The position numbers were made by a program, and so were the translations under genes. Below, one piece after another: positions 60,068-64,000 of a stretch of 64,000 nucleotides of DNA. The notes under the pieces were generated by a model that ran no database searches, had not been told where the DNA came from, and was given only the letters and a program-made list of their open reading frames with translations. Each line of letters opens with the position of its first letter. The stretch's first letter is position 1. Origin of the DNA: a virus; IMG/VR virus record IMGVR_UViG_3300021963_000050, positions 1 to 64,000 of that record. The stretch is one strand, 5' to 3'.

Positions 60068-60918
60068 TGATAAATTTCGAGTCAATATTAACAAACATTT
60101 TATCTGAAGCACCTTCGAGAGGAACACAAAAAACTCTTGAATATGCTATTAAGAATAGAATGCCCGTTTCTTTTGACTATAGAGGTCCAAGAGGTGAAGT
60201 ATTACCAGGAAGAAGAATTAAAACAGAATTAGTTGCGTCAGGCCTAACAAAAAAAGGAAACTTATCATTTAGAGGATGGGTTCAACCACCGTCGGTGTCT
60301 AAAAAGGGATTTAAAGAACATGGTTGGAGAACTTTTATACTGGATAGAATATCTGCAGGTTCAATACAAGTTTATGAAGATGAACAGTTTGATAATAAAA
60401 GACCGGGTTACAAAGAAGGTGATGATAGTAGTTTTTCCACTACATACGTAACAAGTGATTGGGGAACTACACCACCAGCACCACAAGAGAGAAAACCAAG
60501 TAAAACACCCGTACCTAAACAAGAACCCGAAAAACAAAAATTACCCGAACCAAAACCAAAAGAAAAACCATCAGCGTCACCCATTGAAGTACCAAAGAGA
60601 GAAATTGAAGTGTTTAACGATTTAAAAACCAAAATCAAAGTTGTTGACAATATTAAACAAATTAGTCCTGACGATTTTAAAAATGCAATTGACGATTTGT
60701 ACAAAAAGAAAATGGATGATTGGAAAAAATCACAAATCGATTTAGGTGGTAACACTAATGCCGGTGAGGGAACAAGAAGAAGAATTGAAAAGGATTCTGA
60801 ATCTGATTTGGACAGATTATTAAAACAAGATAATATCAAAATAGTCGAACCATCATCAGAAGAAACAGTGGAATTACAAGAACAATTAAATAGAATCAAG
60901 ACTTTAATTTTCTTTTAA
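60067..60918 (+). CDS. WYL-domain-like protein with proline-rich linker
   Basis: A 283-residue protein. Residues about 20-105 fit the WYL fold: LEYAIKNRMPVSFDYRGPRG, then GRRIKTELVA, LSFRGWVQP and WRTFILDRISAGSIQVY, the usual A-I-x-x-x-x-x-v-x-f-x-Y opening and R-x-F-x-L-D-R-I close. WYL domains bind ligands or nucleic acid in regulators. A Pro/Lys linker (about 135-175) and an acidic/helical C-terminus follow (EGTRRRIEKDSESDLDRLL). Here it lies among virion-type genes and lacks a helix-turn-helix, so it is not an ordinary WYL transcription regulator. Its job is unknown. Confidence 0.65.
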   Translation: MINFESILTNILSEAPSRGTQKTLEYAIKNRMPVSFDYRGPRGEVLPGRRIKTELVASGLTKKGNLSFRGWVQPPSVSKKGFKEHGWRTFILDRISAGSIQVYEDEQFDNKRPGYKEGDDSSFSTTYVTSDWGTTPPAPQERKPSKTPVPKQEPEKQKLPEPKPKEKPSASPIEVPKREIEVFNDLKTKIKVVDNIKQISPDDFKNAIDDLYKKKMDDWKKSQIDLGGNTNAGEGTRRRIEKDSESDLDRLLKQDNIKIVEPSSEETVELQEQLNRIKTLIFF

Positions 60919-60945
60919 AAATACTTATTTTATAAAAAAATCAAT

Positions 60946-61524
60946 ATGGAAAAAACAGGAACAGGGGTACTATCACAAAACGATTTGATGCAAAGATTAG
61001 TACAAGCGAAAAAAATTTTAAATAAAGTAGAAAATGGTGATTACGAAAGAGGTAATGTAAATGAAGATATATTAAGGACTAACCCTGAAGACCTCATGTC
61101 GACCGAAAATTCCGCACCAATAAGACAACCACAACAACCCAATTTTCAAAAAATACAAGAGTCTAAATTACCTGAAGCAATTAAAAGAGCAATGATTGAA
61201 AATCCCATACCTCAAATTAGTTTATCGGATTCATTGGATTTAAATTTTGTTGAAAAAACAAAAAAATTAATGGAGAACGAAGGTGTGTCAACTAAAAAAT
61301 CGTCACCACAAAAAGGTTCTTCAGTTGATAGTTCAGATTTAGTAAAACAATTAACCCCCATAATTGAAAACATTGTAAGAAAGACTGTTGTTGAAATTTT
61401 GGACAAGAAGTTAAATCAAATATTAACCGCACAACAAACCATGTCCATCAACGAGAACTTGGTTTTAAAAGTGGGTGACTCCGTTTTTAAAGGAAAAATT
61501 ACGGGTGTAAATAAATCAAAGTAA
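60946..61524 (+). CDS. unknown helical protein, end of the late block
   Basis: A 192-residue protein. A helical N-terminus (LMQRLVQAKKILNKVENGDY) is followed by a Pro/Gln-rich stretch (QPQQPNFQKIQ), then a coiled coil at about 130-165 (LVKQLTPIIENIVRKTVVEI) and a short beta end (LVLKVGDSVFKGKITGV). It is not recognised. It follows the WYL gene after 27 bases, completing the five-gene plus-strand block before the glycosyltransferase promoter. The composition is reminiscent of head-core or scaffold proteins. Confidence 0.55.
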   Translation: MEKTGTGVLSQNDLMQRLVQAKKILNKVENGDYERGNVNEDILRTNPEDLMSTENSAPIRQPQQPNFQKIQESKLPEAIKRAMIENPIPQISLSDSLDLNFVEKTKKLMENEGVSTKKSSPQKGSSVDSSDLVKQLTPIIENIVRKTVVEILDKKLNQILTAQQTMSINENLVLKVGDSVFKGKITGVNKSK

Positions 61525-61525
61525 G

Positions 61526-61556
61526 TTTGACTTTTCGAATTTTTTTCTTATACTTT
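61526..61556 (+). promoter_or_regulatory. Bacteroidota-type promoter of the glycosyltransferase unit
   Basis: Plus-strand TTTG (61526-61529), exactly 19 bases, then TATACTTT (61549-61556), one mismatch to TAnnTTTG. It ends 21 bases before the ATG at 61578 and drives the early-type run glycosyltransferase to dUTPase. Confidence 0.75.
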
Positions 61557-61577
61557 ATAAAAAAGGAAAGAATTTGA

Positions 61578-62798
61578 ATGTCAAAGATTAGAATTTTAGC
61601 AATACCACCCGATACCCATGGTGTAGGTAAATATAGAATATTAGACCCATATAAATTTATTGGAGACCATTACTCAGATGAGTTCCATATTGATATCGCA
61701 CTATCAGTTGAGAACAATGATAATTTCTTTAAGAACTATGACATCGTTGTTTTCCATAGTTTTATCCATCAAACAAGCCACGAAGAAAATATTTCAAGAA
61801 TTAAATGGTTAAAATCCCAAGGGATTAAGACCGTTATGGATATTGATGACCACTGGTCTCCTGACCATAGACACCCAATGTATTTTCATATCAAAGAAAA
61901 TGAATTGCCAAAAAAGAAGGTGGACATGATGAAGGAATCAGACTATGTTACATGTACCACTGAACATTTTGCGAACGGACTTAGAAAAAAACTTAATTTA
62001 AAAAATGTTTTGGTATTTCCAAACGCAATTGACCCAAATGAAAGTCAATTCCAACCAAAACCAACACAATCTGATAGACTTAGATTCGGATGGTTAGGTG
62101 GTTCAACACACTTACATGATTTAGAACAAATTAGAGGTGGTATCTCAATGATTGCAAATCAATATGATAACGTACAATTCGTTCTTTGTGGTTATGATTT
62201 AAGAGGTTCAATCACTGAAGTAAATCCACAAACCAACGAAAGAAAAACAAGACCAATCCAACCAATGGAAACGGTTTGGTACAAATACGAACAAATTTTC
62301 ACTGATAACTATAAAACTGTTGATGGAGACTATAAATCATATTTAATGAATTTCTCACCAACACCTGAAATTGACGTTAGTGATAAAAAATATAGAAGGG
62401 TATGGACTCAACCAATTGGTAGATATGGTGCAAATTATAATTTATTTGACGTATCTTTAGCACCCGTGATACCTTCAGAATTCAATTCATATAAATCACA
62501 ATTGAAAATAATCGAATCTGGTTTTCACAAAAAACCAATCATTGCTAGTGAAACGATGCCATATACCATTGATTTAAAAAACGCTTATAAAGAGGGTAAA
62601 TTACTGGATGATGGTAATGCTTTATTAGTACATGAAAATAAAAATCATAAACTTTGGGCAAAATACATGAAATTACTTATTGAAAACCCAAATATGGTTG
62701 AAGATTTAGGTAATAAACTCTATGAAACCGTAAAAGACAAATATTCTTTAGTTACGGTATCTAAAAACAGAACAGAATTTTTCAAATCAATAATTTAA
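61578..62798 (+). CDS. GT-B glycosyltransferase (GT4-like)
   Basis: A 406-residue enzyme with two Rossmann lobes. The first lobe has DIVVFHSFIHQTS and VMDIDDHWSP; the second begins RFGWLGGSTHLHDLEQI, typical of the GT4 linker, and contains FVLCGYDLRG. The sugar-nucleotide-binding region SQLKIIESGFHKKPIIASE (about 307-325) keeps the E-x7-E-like spacing of retaining GT-B enzymes. Substrate is not readable from sequence. Phage enzymes of this type modify either phage DNA bases or host surface sugars; no base-hydroxylating enzyme is in the window to support the first. It starts an early-type unit. Confidence 0.8.
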   Translation: MSKIRILAIPPDTHGVGKYRILDPYKFIGDHYSDEFHIDIALSVENNDNFFKNYDIVVFHSFIHQTSHEENISRIKWLKSQGIKTVMDIDDHWSPDHRHPMYFHIKENELPKKKVDMMKESDYVTCTTEHFANGLRKKLNLKNVLVFPNAIDPNESQFQPKPTQSDRLRFGWLGGSTHLHDLEQIRGGISMIANQYDNVQFVLCGYDLRGSITEVNPQTNERKTRPIQPMETVWYKYEQIFTDNYKTVDGDYKSYLMNFSPTPEIDVSDKKYRRVWTQPIGRYGANYNLFDVSLAPVIPSEFNSYKSQLKIIESGFHKKPIIASETMPYTIDLKNAYKEGKLLDDGNALLVHENKNHKLWAKYMKLLIENPNMVEDLGNKLYETVKDKYSLVTVSKNRTEFFKSII

Positions 62799-62811
62799 AA
62801 ACAAAAAAAAC

Positions 62812-63048
62812 ATGCATTACTTAGTTACAGTAGGTTACGAAACCGAAAATTTAGACAGAAATGGTAATCCAAGATTACAAAAAGTTAAGTACATCGTAGA
62901 AGCCGAGTCGGTTGAAGAGGCAACATTAGTTGTTTCAAAATACAGAGCGGGTGACATGCGTTCATCAGAAAGTTTGGCCATTGTTAAAATGCCAATCGAA
63001 TGTATTATTGACCCACAAAACACTCCTGAGTACTTTAAAAACAAATAA
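62812..63048 (+). CDS. DUF4494-like small protein
   Basis: A 78-residue protein. The strand-helix HYLVTVGYETENLDRNGNPR followed by KVKYIVEAESVEEATLVVSK matches the start of DUF4494, a family known mainly from Bacteroidota and their phages (x-V-x-Y-E, then V-x-x-x-Y-x-V-x-A-x-S-x-x-E-A). DUF4494 members are usually longer, so this is a short form. It lies 13 bases after the glycosyltransferase and 2 bases before the HD-like gene. Function is unknown; the family points to the host group. Confidence 0.5.
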   Translation: MHYLVTVGYETENLDRNGNPRLQKVKYIVEAESVEEATLVVSKYRAGDMRSSESLAIVKMPIECIIDPQNTPEYFKNK

Positions 63049-63050
63049 TT

Positions 63051-63617
63051 ATGATAACCGCAGAACAAATAGAATCTAACAAAAAAAAGTTTCTTGAGAC
63101 AAACTCAAAATACAAAATCTTTACAGATGAATTGTTAGATTTTTTGGGTGATGATTTCTTCATCGCACCTGCATCCACATCCCTAGACATGTACGGATGT
63201 TATCCCGGTGGATTACTTAGTCACTGCTTTAAGGCGGCCAAGTATTCTGTTAAAACAAATGAATTGTTACCCGAACCCATGAGAGTTCAGACATCATCAA
63301 TTCTCAAATGTATCTTTCTTTCACAAATTGGTAAAACATTTATGTTTAAACCAAATCCAAGTGAATGGCACAGAAAAAATTTGGGTAAGTTGTACGAATT
63401 CACGGAACAAGAAGTTTCAATGAAAGCCGGTGAAAGAGCGGTCTACTACGCAACCACAAATGGTGTTAAACTTTCTGAAGATGAATTCCAATCAATAATG
63501 AATTCAGATAAAGAATCGGATGACAAAATGGCTAAGTATCGTTCAGGAACATTGTCTAATGTAATAAGAGTCGGTTTTGAACTATCAATATTAGAAGAAA
63601 AAAATGGACAAAAATGA
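63051..63617 (+). CDS. HD-domain-like protein with degenerate active site
   Basis: A 188-residue helical protein. CYPGGLLSHCFKAAKYSVKT (about 53-72) corresponds to the first helix and His of HD phosphohydrolases, and ILKCIFLSQIGKTFMF (about 83-98) aligns with the h-h-x-H-D-x-G-K helix, but the H-D pair is replaced by S-Q. The remaining metal ligands are therefore missing and hydrolysis is unlikely; a structural or binding role is more likely. The gene overlaps dUTPase by 14 bases, so it may be tied to nucleotide metabolism. Confidence 0.55.
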   Translation: MITAEQIESNKKKFLETNSKYKIFTDELLDFLGDDFFIAPASTSLDMYGCYPGGLLSHCFKAAKYSVKTNELLPEPMRVQTSSILKCIFLSQIGKTFMFKPNPSEWHRKNLGKLYEFTEQEVSMKAGERAVYYATTNGVKLSEDEFQSIMNSDKESDDKMAKYRSGTLSNVIRVGFELSILEEKNGQK

Positions 63618-64000
63618 AATTGAGTCGTACATTAAACGACTTCAAGAATTAGAAAAAGAAATCCTAAATGAGGATTCTAACGACGAATCAATCATGGGGG
63701 ACTTAAATAAATTGTTATTTAGTCTCGGGGATGATATTAAAAATCAAGTCGAAGAACAAGTTAATCGATTTGAGGTAAAAATAAAAAAATTAAACCCAAA
63801 TGCGGTCATCCCCTCATACTCAAAAGAGGGTGATGCTGCCATGGATTTAACCGCGGTAGATGTTGAGTTTACCGACGATTATATTTCATATAAGACAGGT
63901 ATTGCAATTGAAATACCCAAAGGTTATGTTGGTTTAGTTTTCCCGAGAAGTAGTAATTCTAAAAAAGATTTACTATTAACAAATAGCGTTGGGGTTATTG
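63604..64000 (+). CDS. dut: dUTPase (partial)
   Basis: The frame runs from the ATG at 63604 to the window edge, 132 codons. The dUTPase trimer fold is clear: Motif 1 in YSKEGDAAMDLTA (S-x-x-x-G-D-A-A-x-D-L), then TGIAIEIPKGYVGLVFPRSS (motif 2, P-R-S-S) and motif 3 beginning LLLTNSVGVI. It hydrolyses dUTP to dUMP, matching the RNR subunits elsewhere. Residues 1-55 form an extra charged coiled coil (IKRLQELEKEILNEDS), absent from most dUTPases. Motifs 4 and 5 would lie beyond the edge. The start overlaps the HD-like gene by 14 bases. Confidence 0.92.
   Translation, partial: MDKNEIESYIKRLQELEKEILNEDSNDESIMGDLNKLLFSLGDDIKNQVEEQVNRFEVKIKKLNPNAVIPSYSKEGDAAMDLTAVDVEFTDDYISYKTGIAIEIPKGYVGLVFPRSSNSKKDLLLTNSVGVI

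Noticed and set aside
61578-63617. Idea that the glycosyltransferase-DUF4494-HD-dUTPase unit is a defence island.
   Set aside because: No effector, toxin or nuclease domain is visible; an early metabolism unit is enough to explain it.

Overview
The window is part of the genome of a contractile-tailed, T4-related phage, AT-rich and almost wall-to-wall coding. The host is probably a member of the Bacteroidota. Three things point there: start codons follow A-rich leaders with no convincing Shine-Dalgarno sequence; four intergenic regions carry TTTG-N19-TAtacTTt/g promoters with an exact 19-base spacer, the known Bacteroidota pattern; and nrdB and one small gene resemble Bacteroidota-type families. 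No tRNA, rRNA, CRISPR array, transposase, integrase or reverse transcriptase was seen.

Layout. 1-18.7 kb (minus strand) is a tail-fibre and baseplate block: an enormous Thr/Pro/Ser-repeat fibre protein open at the window edge, six large virion proteins, then gp6 and gp25. 18.7-27.1 kb (minus) is a replication cassette: gp32, uvsX, rnh, an unknown gene, gp41 helicase, nrdB and nrdA, closed by a structured RNA and a UUCG terminator. 27.2-48.2 kb (minus) is the tail block: small proteins, a 2007-residue hub-like protein, a small LysM/gpX-like protein, a 1613-residue baseplate protein, tape measure, gp26-like chaperone, tube gp19, sheath gp18, and gp15- and gp14-like neck proteins. 48.2-55.2 kb alternates strands: SNF2 helicase (+), a putative nuclease (-), gp13-like neck protein (+) and DNA polymerase gp43 (-). 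55.2-58.1 kb (minus) holds three fibre or adhesin genes, one with a PA14-like tip. From 58.1 kb everything is on the plus strand: five virion-associated genes of mostly unknown function, then a glycosyltransferase, a DUF4494-like protein, a degenerate HD protein and dUTPase (cut by the window edge).

Regulation can be read in outline. The host-like promoters precede gp32, gp43, the putative nuclease and the glycosyltransferase (early or middle genes). A second element, TATTTAT, usually 4-18 bases before the start codon, precedes virion genes on both strands in fifteen copies and is a candidate phage late promoter. Five hairpin terminators separate the blocks.

The most unusual points are: a 15/16 match to the bacterial parS centromere site beside a CTAG-repeat cluster in the only gene-free stretch over 300 bases; the two-class promoter system; the three-hairpin RNA after nrdA; paralogous head domains on two fibres more than 50 kb apart; a possible frameshift in the tape-measure chaperone; and a likely PD-(D/E)XK nuclease wedged between two convergent genes.
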